Shown here: positions 27,490 to 36,999 of the stretch, piece by piece
Layout of the letters: every line of letters begins with the position of its first letter
Position numbering within the stretch: position 1 is the stretch's first letter
Source: Dechloromonas denitrificans
GTDB lineage: Bacteria; Pseudomonadota; Gammaproteobacteria; Burkholderiales; Rhodocyclaceae
Direction: 5' to 3'
DNA length: 64,000 nucleotides
Assembly: GCF_020510685.1 (NCBI RefSeq)
Contig: NZ_CP075185.1
Location: 3,100,001 to 3,164,000, forward strand
The notes under the pieces: model-generated
The model's input: only the letters and a program-made list of their open reading frames with translations
What the model was told of the DNA's origin: nothing
The model's database searches: none
Program-made: the position numbers and the translations under genes

Positions 27490-28386
27490 TCAAACCGTAT
27501 CCATAGCGTTAGATTCCGCCCGGGAAAAAAGAACGAGACCAGCGAACAGCAGGCATACCGTAACAACCAAATTAGATATCCATACGGTACCTCCTACCCC
27601 CTCAACACCGAACATGATTGAGCGCAGCGTCTCAACAGGAGCAGTCATGGGATTGAGATTAAAGAACCATTGATACTTAACTGGAATCTGAGAGTATGGA
27701 TAGACAACGGGTGTTGCATACATCCACAATTGGGTCACAAAGCCTGTTGCATAAGCAAGATCACGGAATCGAACAGTAAGAGCCGAAACGATCAACCCCA
27801 CTCCCATCCCAAGTGCGGCGACATAACAAATCAACAGGGGCAATAGAGCGAATACCGGCAAATGAAGCGTCACTCCACTGCCGGCGAACGAAAATCCGAG
27901 AGTCGTAACAACCAAGAGGGCAAACTGTATGCCAAAAGTAACAAAACTGCTCATGGCAACGGAGATGGGCACCACCAAACGAGGAAAGTACACCTTGCCG
28001 AACAACGAAGCATTTTTTGAAAACACTTCTGAATTATTGGTCAGACAGGCAGAAAAGTATGTCCACATGACGATGCCCGACATGTAGAAAAGAAATGGTG
28101 GTAGGCCATTGGTCGAGATGTTTGCGATCTTGCCAAATACGACAAAATACGTCAGTGATGTCAGGGTCGGTTGGATGAGATACCAGAGAGGACCGAGAAT
28201 AGTTTGTTTGTAGAAAGTGATGAAATCACGTTTGAAAAACATCCAGACCAAATCACGATAATTCCAGACACTACGCAGATCTATCGCGACAACTTTCCCC
28301 CGCGGACGAATGACGACATCCCATTCGCCATTCCCTCCGTTGAGAATAGATGGGCTGGTAGCTGCAGGTGAAGAGGTTAAAGGCAT
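27490..28386 (-). CDS. wzm: ABC-2 type polysaccharide/O-antigen export permease
   Basis: 298 aa. About six transmembrane helices follow a cytoplasmic N-terminus that contains LRSVWNYRDLVWMFFKRDF, the amphipathic entry typical of Wzm/TagG permeases, then LGPLWYLIQPTLT and MYATPVVYPYSQIP before the last helices. It forms the channel that flips the finished undecaprenyl-linked chain. Its stop is 10 bp before wzt. With no wzx/wzy seen, chain export appears to be ABC-dependent. Confidence 0.92.
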   Translation of the reverse strand: MPLTSSPAATSPSILNGGNGEWDVVIRPRGKVVAIDLRSVWNYRDLVWMFFKRDFITFYKQTILGPLWYLIQPTLTSLTYFVVFGKIANISTNGLPPFLFYMSGIVMWTYFSACLTNNSEVFSKNASLFGKVYFPRLVVPISVAMSSFVTFGIQFALLVVTTLGFSFAGSGVTLHLPVFALLPLLICYVAALGMGVGLIVSALTVRFRDLAYATGFVTQLWMYATPVVYPYSQIPVKYQWFFNLNPMTAPVETLRSIMFGVEGVGGTVWISNLVVTVCLLFAGLVLFSRAESNAMDTV

Positions 28387-28389
28387 ACT

Positions 28390-29505
28390 TTAGTGGTCCA
28401 TTTCCCTAGCAGCCTGATTAATGCAGGCGCAGACTTGTTTTATTTCGGCAACTTGGTGCCCCACCGATATCGGCAAGCTAAGTTCAGTTGCGTGCACTTC
28501 GTCGGCAATTGGGTACTCGCCGGCCAAAATACCAATCATGGCTTGTTGGCGATGCGGGGCAATTGGATAGTGAATCTCTGTCTTGATTCCGTTTTCAAGC
28601 AGATATTGTTTCAACACGTCCCGACGCGGGTGCCGGACTGCAAATATATGAAAAACATCGAACTCGTCTGAAAATCGTACTGGCTGCACAAGCCAGTCTG
28701 GCAAACAGGCAAAATAGACCTCGGCCAACTGTCTCTTGTATCGGGTCATTTCGTCTAAACGACGTAACTTCACCCGCAACAGCGCTGCCTGAAGTTCATC
28801 TAAGCGAGAATTCACCCCCAAGTAGCGATTCATGTATTTCTGTTTCGAGCCGTAGTTCCGTGTGTAACGCAAACGATCCGCCAGTTCGTCGTCGTCAGTG
28901 ACCACTGCACCTGCGTCACCAACTGCTCCAAGATTCTTGGTAGGATAAAAACTGAAGCACCCAGCATCACCGAAAGTACCGGTCACCTTCCCTTTGAGTT
29001 TTGCTCCATGTGACTGCGCGCAGTCCTCAATCAGCTTCAGTCCATGCTCTCGAGCAAAAGCACCTATAGCGTCCATTCGACATGGCTTACCAAACATGTG
29101 CGTTGCACAAATCGCGCGCGTACTTGAAGTCAGCGCACCTAAAAGTCGCGCGGGGTCCATGTTGAAGGTTGCCAACTCTGGTTCCACCAATACGGGACGA
29201 TGCCCAGCCCTAATGATGGCCAGAATAGTCGCGATATAGGTATTGGAAGCAACCAGTATTTCGCTCTCCTTAGGTAAATCGAGAGCCTCAATCGAGAGAA
29301 TCAGGGCATCAAGTCCGTTAGCCACACCAATACAATGTTTAGCACCAATATACTGGGCAAACTCTGTCTCAAAAGCAGCCACCTCACTCCCGAGAACATA
29401 CCAACCTGAGCGAATCACTCTCGAAGCAGCCTGTTCCAACTCTGCCATATAGTCAGCGTTGGAACGTGCAAGGTTCTCATATTCGATAACAGATGAATCA
29501 GTCAT
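28390..29505 (-). CDS. dTDP-3-amino-3,6-dideoxyhexose transaminase (FdtB/QdtB-like)
   Basis: 371 aa from the ATG at 29505 (8-bp overlap with the ketoisomerase); a frame opening at 29535 is longer. PLP type I enzyme: SGWYVLGSEVAAFE, GVANGLDALILSI, LIEDCAQSHGA, Schiff-base Lys in FYPTKNLGAVGDAGA and GVNSRLDELQAALL. FYPTKNLGA and GVNSRLDE are the pattern of the FdtB/QdtB/DesV group. With the neighbouring FdtA-like isomerase it should produce dTDP-Fuc3N or dTDP-Qui3N from the RmlB product. Confidence 0.87.
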   Translation of the reverse strand: MTDSSVIEYENLARSNADYMAELEQAASRVIRSGWYVLGSEVAAFETEFAQYIGAKHCIGVANGLDALILSIEALDLPKESEILVASNTYIATILAIIRAGHRPVLVEPELATFNMDPARLLGALTSSTRAICATHMFGKPCRMDAIGAFAREHGLKLIEDCAQSHGAKLKGKVTGTFGDAGCFSFYPTKNLGAVGDAGAVVTDDDELADRLRYTRNYGSKQKYMNRYLGVNSRLDELQAALLRVKLRRLDEMTRYKRQLAEVYFACLPDWLVQPVRFSDEFDVFHIFAVRHPRRDVLKQYLLENGIKTEIHYPIAPHRQQAMIGILAGEYPIADEVHATELSLPISVGHQVAEIKQVCACINQAAREMDH

Positions 29506-29947
29506 ATTTTGTATCAATATATTCGCTGCGATCATACGGATGTGATGACATGATCAAGAGAACAGAACCTGGGCCAAAAGTCATTGTGTGCCAGTCTTTA
29601 GGCTCAACCAAAAGACATCTGCTTGGCGAGTCCAAGACAATATTGTCGCTGATAACTCCATCGTTCATATAGATACTCACCGATCCGGTGATCGCAATTA
29701 GTGCCTGGCGGGTTCTCTGGTGGCGGTGGCCGCCACGAACCTGACCATCAGCACCATATATCCAGTATGTACGTTTGATCAGAAATGGCAATGCACCATC
29801 AAGCACCGTCAGCGCCCCACGAGGGTCGCTAAATGTTGGCAAATCAAGTATCGCGAAATGGGTCAATATTTCCTCATTTTCGAAATCAAAGGGTGCATCC
29901 GGTTGACAGGTAGCTACAAAAGCCTGCGAAGCGAATGACATCCACAT
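29498..29947 (-). CDS. dTDP-4-oxo-6-deoxyglucose 3,4-ketoisomerase (FdtA/QdtA-like cupin)
   Basis: 149 aa WxcM/FdtA-type cupin. FSDPRGALTVLDG, IYGADGQVRGGHRHQRTRQALIAITG (the double-His turn) and WHTMTFGPGSVLLIMSS are family landmarks. It moves the keto group from C4 to C3, preparing for transamination by the adjacent FdtB-like enzyme. FdtA and QdtA differ in the C4 stereochemistry they leave, which I cannot tell from sequence. It lies 19 bp after gmd. Confidence 0.87.
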   Translation of the reverse strand: MWMSFASQAFVATCQPDAPFDFENEEILTHFAILDLPTFSDPRGALTVLDGALPFLIKRTYWIYGADGQVRGGHRHQRTRQALIAITGSVSIYMNDGVISDNIVLDSPSRCLLVEPKDWHTMTFGPGSVLLIMSSHPYDRSEYIDTKYD

Positions 29948-29965
29948 AAAAGTTAACGAAAAAAA

Positions 29966-31057
29966 TTATTCAAGACTAACCGCAACGCTATAGCCATGCT
30001 GATTAAGCAGTGCATGCCGTTTAGCCTGCTCAAGGTCATACTCTGCCATCTCTTTCACCATTTCATCGAGAGTTATTTCCGGCACCCAGCCAAGCTTATC
30101 TTTCGCTTTCGTCGGATCGCCAAGCAGTGTTTCCACCTCTGTGGGACGGAAGTAGCGTGGGTCAATACGAATTACAGGCTTGTCGTTCCAATACCCAACC
30201 TCGTTAACCCCCTGACCTTCCCAACGAAGTTCCATGCCAAGAGCTGCAGCAGCCTTTTCAATAAATTGGCGAACGCTGTATTGGATGCCCGTGGCGATGA
30301 CAAAGTCATCAGGTTGTTCCTGTTGCAGCATTAGCCATTGCATACGTACGTAATCTTTGGCATGCCCCCAGTCACGAAGTGCATCCATATTGCCCATGTA
30401 AAGACACTCTTCGAGCCCTTGGCTAATATTGGCCAAGCCGCGAGTGATCTTGCGCGTAACGAATGTCTCCCCACGTCGCGGACTTTCATGGTTGAAAAGA
30501 ATACCGTTGCAGGCATAGATACCATAGGCCTCACGGTAATTGACAGTAATCCAGTAGGCGTACATCTTAGCCACCGCGTATGGACTGCGCGGATAGAAGG
30601 GAGTGGTTTCCTTTTGCGGCGTTTCTTGTACCAGACCGTAGAGTTCCGAGGTAGACGCTTGATAGAAACGGGTTTTCTTTTCCAAACCAAGAATACGAAT
30701 GGCTTCAAGAATGCGTAGCGTGCCCATGGCATCTACGTCAGCGGTATATTCGGGGCTTTCAAAGCTCACAGCCACATGGCTTTGCGCCCCGAGATTATAG
30801 ATTTCGTCAGGCTGAGTTTCTTGAATAATACGAATCAGATTGCTGGAGTCGGTGAGGTCGCCATAATGCAATTTGAAGTTGGCGTTTTCAATGTGAGGGT
30901 CTTGGTAAATATGGTCTACACGCTGCGTATTGAACAAACTCGCACGACGTTTTATGCCGTGAACGATATAACCTTTTCCGAGCAAGAATTCGGCAAGATA
31001 TGATCCATCCTGACCGGTAACACCGGTGATGAGGGCAGTCTTTTGGGCTATGGTCAC
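29966..31057 (-). CDS. gmd: GDP-mannose 4,6-dehydratase
   Basis: 363 aa from a GTG start. It converts GDP-D-mannose to GDP-4-keto-6-deoxy-mannose, the first step to GDP-L-fucose. [13 protein letters not shown] at the N-terminus, [35 protein letters not shown] and the active-site Tyr-Lys in [13 protein letters not shown] are diagnostic. It follows fcl by 35 bp; both genes are contiguous with the dideoxyamino-sugar pair. Confidence 0.96.
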   Translation of the reverse strand: MTIAQKTALITGVTGQDGSYLAEFLLGKGYIVHGIKRRASLFNTQRVDHIYQDPHIENANFKLHYGDLTDSSNLIRIIQETQPDEIYNLGAQSHVAVSFESPEYTADVDAMGTLRILEAIRILGLEKKTRFYQASTSELYGLVQETPQKETTPFYPRSPYAVAKMYAYWITVNYREAYGIYACNGILFNHESPRRGETFVTRKITRGLANISQGLEECLYMGNMDALRDWGHAKDYVRMQWLMLQQEQPDDFVIATGIQYSVRQFIEKAAAALGMELRWEGQGVNEVGYWNDKPVIRIDPRYFRPTEVETLLGDPTKAKDKLGWVPEITLDEMVKEMAEYDLEQAKRHALLNQHGYSVAVSLE

Positions 31058-31091
31058 TATCGATTCCTAGATCAAACTGTTTTTTGGGAGC

Positions 31092-32180
31092 TTATTTGCC
31101 ACAATTCAGGTAATCGGCATAGGCTTGCCGCAAGCCATCAACGAGTGTGGTACGTGCTTTCCAGCCGAGCATTTCCAGACGTTGGCTATCCATCAATTTT
31201 TTAGGCGTACCATCAGGTTTACTGATATCAAATTCAATATTGCCGCGATAACCAACGACTTCAGCTACTGTTTTTGCGGCTTCGTGGATGGTGAGATCGC
31301 TGCCGAATCCAACATTAATGTGGCTCAGCATGGGTTGCGTATTAGCAGCGAAGGTGGTTTTGTCCAACTCCATGACGAAGACGCTGGCGGCGGCCATATC
31401 ATCAACGTAAAGAAACTCACGATATGGGGTACCAGTACCCCACAGCATAACGCTACTTTTCGGAGTGATTTTGCTACCAACCGTAACTGGCTTATCAGAC
31501 TCGAGACCGATCATGGCCTTTATATCGGCGGGGATATTACCGTAGCGTTGCTGATCTTCGATGATGCCTTTGATTTCACCCAACCCTGCCAATTTCGCTA
31601 GGTGAAATTTGCGGATCATGGCTGGCAGGACATGGCTATTGACGAGATCGTAGCCATCACCAGGACCATAGAGGTTGGTAGGCATGACGCTGCGGTAGTC
31701 ACGACCATATTGGCGGTTGTAGCTTTCGCAGAGCTTGATGCCGGAGATCTTGGCAATGGCGTATGGCTCATTAGTGGGCTCCAGCGTACCAGTAAGTAGT
31801 GCTTCTTCGCGCATGGGTTGCGGCGCTTGTTTCGGGTAGATACAACTGGAACCAAGAAACAACAGTTTTTGTACCCCGTGCGTATGTGCGGCGTGGACGA
31901 TGTTGGCTTGAATCATCAGATTTTCGTAGATGAACTGGGCCGGGTAGGTGTTATTGGCTAATATTCCACCGACTTTTGCGGCGGCAAGGTAAACCTGATC
32001 TGGCGCTTCTTGCTCAAAAAACGATCTGACTGCTGATTGATCAGTCAGATCAAGTTCAGCACGGGTTCGGGTAATGATATTTGTGTAGCCACGCTGCTGC
32101 AGTTGCCTAACGATGGCCGAACCAACCATGCCTCGATGGCCAGCAATGTAAACTTTGGGTTGTTGATGCATAGATGACAT
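31092..32180 (-). CDS. fcl: GDP-L-fucose synthase
   Basis: 362 aa epimerase-reductase that turns GDP-4-keto-6-deoxymannose into GDP-L-fucose. [11 protein letters not shown] at 13-23, [17 protein letters not shown] and catalytic Tyr140/Lys144 in [10 protein letters not shown] are clear. It is about 40 residues longer than E. coli Fcl because of an insertion at roughly residues 200-241, between the [13 protein letters not shown] helix and the [10 protein letters not shown] strand; similar long forms occur in other bacteria. A second in-frame ATG at 32171 is an alternative start. Confidence 0.94.
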   Translation of the reverse strand: MSSMHQQPKVYIAGHRGMVGSAIVRQLQQRGYTNIITRTRAELDLTDQSAVRSFFEQEAPDQVYLAAAKVGGILANNTYPAQFIYENLMIQANIVHAAHTHGVQKLLFLGSSCIYPKQAPQPMREEALLTGTLEPTNEPYAIAKISGIKLCESYNRQYGRDYRSVMPTNLYGPGDGYDLVNSHVLPAMIRKFHLAKLAGLGEIKGIIEDQQRYGNIPADIKAMIGLESDKPVTVGSKITPKSSVMLWGTGTPYREFLYVDDMAAASVFVMELDKTTFAANTQPMLSHINVGFGSDLTIHEAAKTVAEVVGYRGNIEFDISKPDGTPKKLMDSQRLEMLGWKARTTLVDGLRQAYADYLNCGK

Positions 32181-32253
32181 AGCGACTAGAGAAAGAAGGC
32201 ACCAATTTGAATGATGCTACGTTTCTTACGGAGATAATCGGTTTGACTGAGGC

Positions 32254-32592
32254 TCACGAAATACCTAACGTTGAGTCGAGCAGGTCACCGCGGAGAGTTT
32301 CTATTTCATTCTGAATTGCTTCATATTCCGCTTCCTTACGTTGAAGAAAACCACGAACAATGCGGGCTTTTTCTTCAACGCCACTGGGAGTTAGCAGATA
32401 AGCGTATGCCTGCTTATTTTTGTTTTGGCAGAATTTGCTAAGCTTAACGAAGCCTTTTTCCACCATAGCTTTGAGGCAGTAATTGGTTTTACCCAGACTC
32501 ACGCCCATGGCTTGGGCAAGCTCCCGCTGACTGAAATTTGGATTTTGTTCGAGAAGCTTGAGCAGCGCGAGGCGCTGGGTTTCTTGAGGCAT
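32254..32592 (-). CDS. MarR family EPS-associated transcriptional regulator
   Basis: 112 aa from the ATG at 32592 (a GTG at 32610 is also in frame). Winged helix-turn-helix: ETQRLALLKLLEQNPNFSQRELAQAMGVSLGKTNYCLKAMVEKGFV, then the wing KNKQAYAYLLTPSGVEEKARI and a C-terminal coiled helix. This is the pattern of the small MarR-type regulators that ride in exopolysaccharide clusters. It stands between rmlC and fcl behind its own good promoter, so it probably controls part of the locus. Ligand and operator unknown. Confidence 0.87.
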   Translation of the reverse strand: MPQETQRLALLKLLEQNPNFSQRELAQAMGVSLGKTNYCLKAMVEKGFVKLSKFCQNKNKQAYAYLLTPSGVEEKARIVRGFLQRKEAEYEAIQNEIETLRGDLLDSTLGIS

Positions 32593-32630
32593 GAAAAGGC
32601 TGAAGGCCACCGTTCAAGTTAGGGGGGCGA

Positions 32631-32659
32631 ATTGTACTTTGTCCCGACCTGACTTTCAA
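32631..32659 (-). promoter_or_regulatory. Sigma-70-type promoter upstream of the MarR-EPS regulator
   Basis: On the minus strand TTGAAA (32654-32659) and TACAAT (32631-32636) are separated by exactly 17 bp, a near-consensus promoter. Transcription would start near 32624, about 30 nt ahead of the regulator ATG, and run on into fcl and gmd. The 148-bp gap it sits in is the only sizeable non-coding stretch inside the locus. Confidence 0.6.
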
Positions 32660-32758
32660 TTTTGCTTAGAGAAAGGACGTGCCCCCCCTCCTCATAGCTT
32701 TGTCGAGAGGCTACTATCGAGCCAAGAAAATCGAAATACCCAGTGCGTCTCCGAGCAT

Positions 32759-33298
32759 CTATATTGAAGCTAATCTGCCTCCTTGGCGATCCTTTAAAGA
32801 GAGCAGAGGCTCTGTGGCCAATGGCCATTTGATGCCGATTTCCGGATCGTTCCAGGCGATACATCGCTCGTATTCTGGCGCGTAGTAATTGGTAGTTTTA
32901 TACAGGGATTCAGCGCAGCCACTCAAAGTCAGGAAACCGTGTGCGAAGCCTGGAGGTATCCATAGCTGCCTTTTGTTCTCAGCACTAAGTATGAGGCCAA
33001 CCCATTGACCGAAAGTACTAGAGCCTCTCCGGATATCTACCGCGACATCAAAAACCTCGCCCAAGACAACGCGAACGAGTTTTCCTTGCTCTTTCGGTGC
33101 TATTTGGTAATGCAAGCCACGGAGGACATCTTTGGCACTTCTTGAATGGTTATCCTGAACGAATTCGATCTTCTGTCCAATTGCTTCGCTAAAAGCTTTC
33201 TGGTTGAAGCTCTCATAAAAAAAACCTCGCTCATCACCAAATATTTTTGGTTCAACAATGAGAAGGTCGGAAATTTTTGTTGGGATGATATTGATCAA
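32759..33298 (-). CDS. rmlC: dTDP-4-dehydrorhamnose 3,5-epimerase
   Basis: 179 aa cupin epimerase. [15 protein letters not shown], the catalytic His in [26 protein letters not shown] and [13 protein letters not shown] are all family motifs. It acts on the RmlB product towards dTDP-L-rhamnose. The start overlaps rmlA by 4 bp. No rmlD (the final reductase) is visible in the window, so rhamnose synthesis needs a gene elsewhere or the epimerase serves another dTDP-sugar. Confidence 0.95.
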   Translation of the reverse strand: MINIIPTKISDLLIVEPKIFGDERGFFYESFNQKAFSEAIGQKIEFVQDNHSRSAKDVLRGLHYQIAPKEQGKLVRVVLGEVFDVAVDIRRGSSTFGQWVGLILSAENKRQLWIPPGFAHGFLTLSGCAESLYKTTNYYAPEYERCIAWNDPEIGIKWPLATEPLLSLKDRQGGRLASI

Positions 33299-34179
33299 AA
33301 TACCCGCTCTTTCAAAATCCCCATCAGGTATTGTCCATAAGGATTTTTGAGCATAGGTCGAGCAAGTTGCTCAAGTTTTTCCGCATCAATGTAGCCCTGA
33401 CGATAGGCGATTTCTTCTGGGCAGGCAATTTTCAGCCCCTGCCGTTTTTCGATAGTAGCGATGAACTGGCTGGCGTCGAGCAGGCTTTCGTGAGTACCGG
33501 TATCGAGCCAGGCATGACCTCGGCCCATGACCTTTACGTTAAGTTGGTTCTTTTCCAGATAGATACGATTGACGTCGGTGATTTCCAACTCGCCACGAGC
33601 AGAAGGCTTAAGGTCGCGGGCGATGTCGATCACTTGATTATCGTAAAAGTAAAGCCCAGTGACAGCATAGCTGGATCTCGGCTGAACTGGCTTTTCTTCG
33701 AGACTGATCGCCTTGCCGATCGGATCGAATTCTATGACGCCGTAACGTTCAGGGTCGTGCACATGATAGGCAAAAACTGTGGCGCCAATACTTTGCGAAC
33801 CGGCTGCTTTAAGGTCATCAGCAAACTCGTTACCATAAAATATATTGTCGCCGAGAACCAAGGCACTGTTGCTATTTCCAAGAAACTCTCGGCCAATGAT
33901 AAATGCCTGAGCCAAGCCATCCGGACTGGGCTGTACAGCATATTGGAGGGCAAGCCCCCACTGACTACCATCGCCCAGCAATTGTTGGAACCGCGGGGTG
34001 TCCTGCGGGGTGGAGATGATCAGGATGTCCCTTATACCGGCCAGCATCAGCGTGCTGAGCGGGTAGTAGATCATGGGCTTGTCGTGAATGGGGAGCAGTT
34101 GCTTCGAGACTGCCAGGGTGACCGGGTAGAGCCGCGTGCCGGAACCACCGGCGAGGATAATGCCTTTGCGGGTACTCAT
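33295..34179 (-). CDS. rmlA: Glucose-1-phosphate thymidylyltransferase
   Basis: 294 aa from the ATG at 34179, which overlaps the rmlB stop as ATGA; an in-frame start at 34245 lies within rmlB. It makes dTDP-glucose. [42 protein letters not shown] and [13 protein letters not shown] match RmlA throughout. Feeds both the rhamnose branch and the 3-amino-dideoxyhexose branch. Confidence 0.96.
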   Translation of the reverse strand: MSTRKGIILAGGSGTRLYPVTLAVSKQLLPIHDKPMIYYPLSTLMLAGIRDILIISTPQDTPRFQQLLGDGSQWGLALQYAVQPSPDGLAQAFIIGREFLGNSNSALVLGDNIFYGNEFADDLKAAGSQSIGATVFAYHVHDPERYGVIEFDPIGKAISLEEKPVQPRSSYAVTGLYFYDNQVIDIARDLKPSARGELEITDVNRIYLEKNQLNVKVMGRGHAWLDTGTHESLLDASQFIATIEKRQGLKIACPEEIAYRQGYIDAEKLEQLARPMLKNPYGQYLMGILKERVF

Positions 34180-35258
34180 GCGTTTGCTCCGTAGTTTTTG
34201 TCCATCCATTGCCGATAGGCGCCGCTGGTGACGTTTTGGACCCAAGCTCGATGCTCAAGGTACCATTGGATGGTCTTGCGAATTCCTGTTTCGAAGGTTT
34301 CGGCTGGTTTCCAGCCGAGTTCGCGTTCGATCTTGCTGGCGTCGATCGCGTAACGGCGGTCATGGCCGAGACGGTCGGTAACGTACGTAATCTGATCCTT
34401 GTAGGAACGTCCATCGGCACGTGGCAGAAGCTCGTCGAGAATGGCACAGAGAGTATGGACAACATCGAGATTGGGCTTTTCATTCCAGCCCCCGACGTTG
34501 TAGGTTTCCCCGACTCGCCCTGCTTCGAGAACGCGGCGAATTGCCGAGCAGTGATCTTTAACATAGAGCCAGTCGCGAATTTGCTGACCATCGCCATAAA
34601 TTGGCAGCGGCTTACCGGCCAGCGCATTGTGGATGACCAGCGGAATCAGTTTTTCCGGGAAATGGTAAGGACCGTAATTGTTGGAACAGTTGGTGGTCAG
34701 CACCGGAAGACCGTAGGTGTGGTGGTAGGCGCGCACCAGATGATCGCTGGCCGCCTTGCTCGCTGAATACGGACTGTTCGGCTCGTAGCGATTGGTCTCG
34801 GCGAAGGCTGGATCATCCTTTGCCAGGGAGCCGTAGACTTCGTCGGTTGAGACGTGAAGAAACCGGAAGCGGTCCTTTCTCTCCGGATCAAGAGCCTGCC
34901 AATAAACGCGAACCGCTTCGAGCAGATGAAAAGTCCCGACGATATTGGTCTGGATAAAATCTTCCGGGCCGTGAATGCTGCGGTCCACGTGGGATTCGGC
35001 GGCGAAATTGATCACCGCCCGTGGCTGGTGCTCGGCCAGCAGTCTGCTTACCAACTCAACATCGCCGATATTGCCATGAACAAAAATGTGGCGTGAGTCA
35101 CCCTTCAGGCCGGCAAGATTCTCGAGATTGCCGGCATAGGTCAGCGCATCGAGGTTAATCAGCGGCTCAGGGTTAGGAGGCAGGTCATCGCGTTGCTCCA
35201 GCCAGTCGAGAACAAAGTTGCTACCGATGAAACCGGCGCCACCAGTAACGAGGATCAT
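34176..35258 (-). CDS. rmlB: dTDP-glucose 4,6-dehydratase
   Basis: 360 aa. [12 protein letters not shown] at the N-terminus, [22 protein letters not shown], the catalytic Tyr-Lys in [27 protein letters not shown] and [10 protein letters not shown] identify RmlB. First gene of the polysaccharide locus in transcription order, only 23 bp after ligE, so it appears to be co-transcribed from the aromatic/gyrA operon or from a promoter within ligE. Confidence 0.96.
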   Translation of the reverse strand: MILVTGGAGFIGSNFVLDWLEQRDDLPPNPEPLINLDALTYAGNLENLAGLKGDSRHIFVHGNIGDVELVSRLLAEHQPRAVINFAAESHVDRSIHGPEDFIQTNIVGTFHLLEAVRVYWQALDPERKDRFRFLHVSTDEVYGSLAKDDPAFAETNRYEPNSPYSASKAASDHLVRAYHHTYGLPVLTTNCSNNYGPYHFPEKLIPLVIHNALAGKPLPIYGDGQQIRDWLYVKDHCSAIRRVLEAGRVGETYNVGGWNEKPNLDVVHTLCAILDELLPRADGRSYKDQITYVTDRLGHDRRYAIDASKIERELGWKPAETFETGIRKTIQWYLEHRAWVQNVTSGAYRQWMDKNYGANA

Positions 35259-35281
35259 GAATTCTCTCTTTCATACATAGG

Positions 35282-36118
35282 TTATTCTCCCCGTAACCGC
35301 ATGAAGCTGGCAAACCGAGGCAGACCACGGATGGTCAGATTGCGATAGCGGTAGGTCACTTCGCTACCAATGGCCGGCGGATTACGGCGTTGTTCGTCAG
35401 AGAACCCGGTGCCAAGCGAAAACTCACGGCCATCAGCGCTACGCACGCGCAAGGCACCGAGCATTCCAGCGTACTTGCCCTTGCCAGGCAAATGCCCGAT
35501 GACCACAGCCTCGGTATCGTTCCACGGCTTGAGTTTAAGCAAGGTATCGCTGCGCCCGGTTTCATAGGCGGCGTCGGCGCGATGCAGCATCAAGCCCTCA
35601 CCACCGCCCTGAACGACGCTCTTCAGGCGCTTTTGCAGACTGGCGCGGTCGACCACGTCGAATTGCTCAATTTCCTGCAGCCACGGCACGTTAGCCTGGC
35701 GGACTAGTTGCGAAATGGCTGCGGCACGCTCGCGAAACGAACCTTGCGCTCCCGGCAACTCGAAAATCATATAACGCACAGAGCGCCATTCCGCATCGTC
35801 TGGCTGCTCGCGACGAACAATGCCGGACAGCGCCTCGAAGCGGCCCCGCCCGAGCCACAGTTCACCATCGAGCGGCGTTTTCGGCAGGCCGGCGATAAAC
35901 CAGACTGGCGCCTTGATATCCCGGCCGCTGCGAAAACGCAACCGCTCACCATCCCAGACCGCCCGAACACCATCAAGCTTTTCGCTGACCAGATAGCGGG
36001 TTACGTCAATCTGGTCGCGATAGACCTCGGCCAGCAGGATAGCCGGTGCTTCTGCTACGGCCATCACCGGCATCGCCAACACAACACCGAGCAGCAAGGC
36101 GCGTAGCAGGCCTGACAT
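35282..36118 (-). CDS. Periplasmic-type ATP-dependent DNA ligase (LigE-like)
   Basis: 278 aa. A cleavable signal peptide (about residues 1-23, ending AVAEA) is followed by the nucleotidyltransferase core with the adenylation Lys in SEKLDGVRA, then LDGELWLG, GEGLMLH and KLKPWNDTEAVV, and a short OB domain (GSEVTYRYRNLT). This is the minimal LigE form, exported to the periplasm in Haemophilus/Neisseria-type bacteria and linked to extracellular DNA or competence. Its ATG shares a base with the tyrA stop. Its function in this organism is not shown. Confidence 0.87.
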   Translation of the reverse strand: MSGLLRALLLGVVLAMPVMAVAEAPAILLAEVYRDQIDVTRYLVSEKLDGVRAVWDGERLRFRSGRDIKAPVWFIAGLPKTPLDGELWLGRGRFEALSGIVRREQPDDAEWRSVRYMIFELPGAQGSFRERAAAISQLVRQANVPWLQEIEQFDVVDRASLQKRLKSVVQGGGEGLMLHRADAAYETGRSDTLLKLKPWNDTEAVVIGHLPGKGKYAGMLGALRVRSADGREFSLGTGFSDEQRRNPPAIGSEVTYRYRNLTIRGLPRFASFMRLRGE

Positions 36119-36999
36119 CAGCTCTCACCGGCCCAGTTACGCCGCGCCTGCCGGGCGATGCCGAAGACTTCCTCCAAACGTTCGCCGTCGTTCTGGGCCA
36201 ACGCCAGCCGGAGTTCGTCGAGTTGCGCCCGGTAGCTATCCAGTTCGCCGAGCAGCGCCTCGCGGTTGGCGAGACAAATGTCCCGCCACATCTCCGGATG
36301 ACTGGCGGCGATCCGGGTGAAATCACGGAATCCCGAGGCGGCAAAAGTGAAGAACAGATCGGCATCCGCCCGCACGGCCAGATCGTGCACCAGCGCATAG
36401 GACAGCAGATGCGGCAGATGGCTGACCGCGGCAAACACCCGATCATGGGCCTCCGGCGTCAGCTCGTAGATATCGGCGCCGCACAAGGACCAGGCGCGCT
36501 TGATGCGGTCGAGCGAGTCGTCACTGTTTTCCGGCAAAGGGGTGACGACCACCTTCTTACCCTGATACAGATCCCAGCGCGCCGCCGCTGGGCCGCTGTT
36601 TTCTGCGCCGGCGATCGGGTGGGCCGGGACAAACTGATTGATCCGGTTGCCGAAAGCGGCACGGGCGGCAGCAACGACATCGCCCTTGGTCGATCCGCCA
36701 TCGGTGACGATGGTGTGCGGACCGAGATAGGGTTCGATGCGGGAAAATATCTCCGGCATCTGCGCAACCGGCGTCGCGACCAGCACGATGTCGGCCTCTT
36801 CGATTTCATGCGTCGGGTTGATCCCGGCCCGGTCGATCACCCCAAGTTGCTGGGCGGCCCGAAGCGTCGCCGGGGTTCGCCCGAAACCGACAACCTCTTC
36901 CACTGCGCCAGCTTCCTTGAGGGCCAGCGCGAAGGAGCCGCCAATCAGGCCGGTGCCGAAAACGACGACCTTGCCGAACTCGGGCGAACGGGCTGTCAT
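36118..36999 (-). CDS. tyrA: Prephenate dehydrogenase
   Basis: 293 aa. It oxidatively decarboxylates prephenate to 4-hydroxyphenylpyruvate for tyrosine. VVVFGTGLIGGSFALAL gives the NAD(P) site; STKGDVV, the catalytic-region HPIAGAENSG and SHLPHLLSYALV are typical. Its ATG directly abuts the hisC TAA. In the common proteobacterial order aroA follows; here ligE and the polysaccharide locus intervene. Confidence 0.94.
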   Translation of the reverse strand: MTARSPEFGKVVVFGTGLIGGSFALALKEAGAVEEVVGFGRTPATLRAAQQLGVIDRAGINPTHEIEEADIVLVATPVAQMPEIFSRIEPYLGPHTIVTDGGSTKGDVVAAARAAFGNRINQFVPAHPIAGAENSGPAAARWDLYQGKKVVVTPLPENSDDSLDRIKRAWSLCGADIYELTPEAHDRVFAAVSHLPHLLSYALVHDLAVRADADLFFTFAASGFRDFTRIAASHPEMWRDICLANREALLGELDSYRAQLDELRLALAQNDGERLEEVFGIARQARRNWAGES

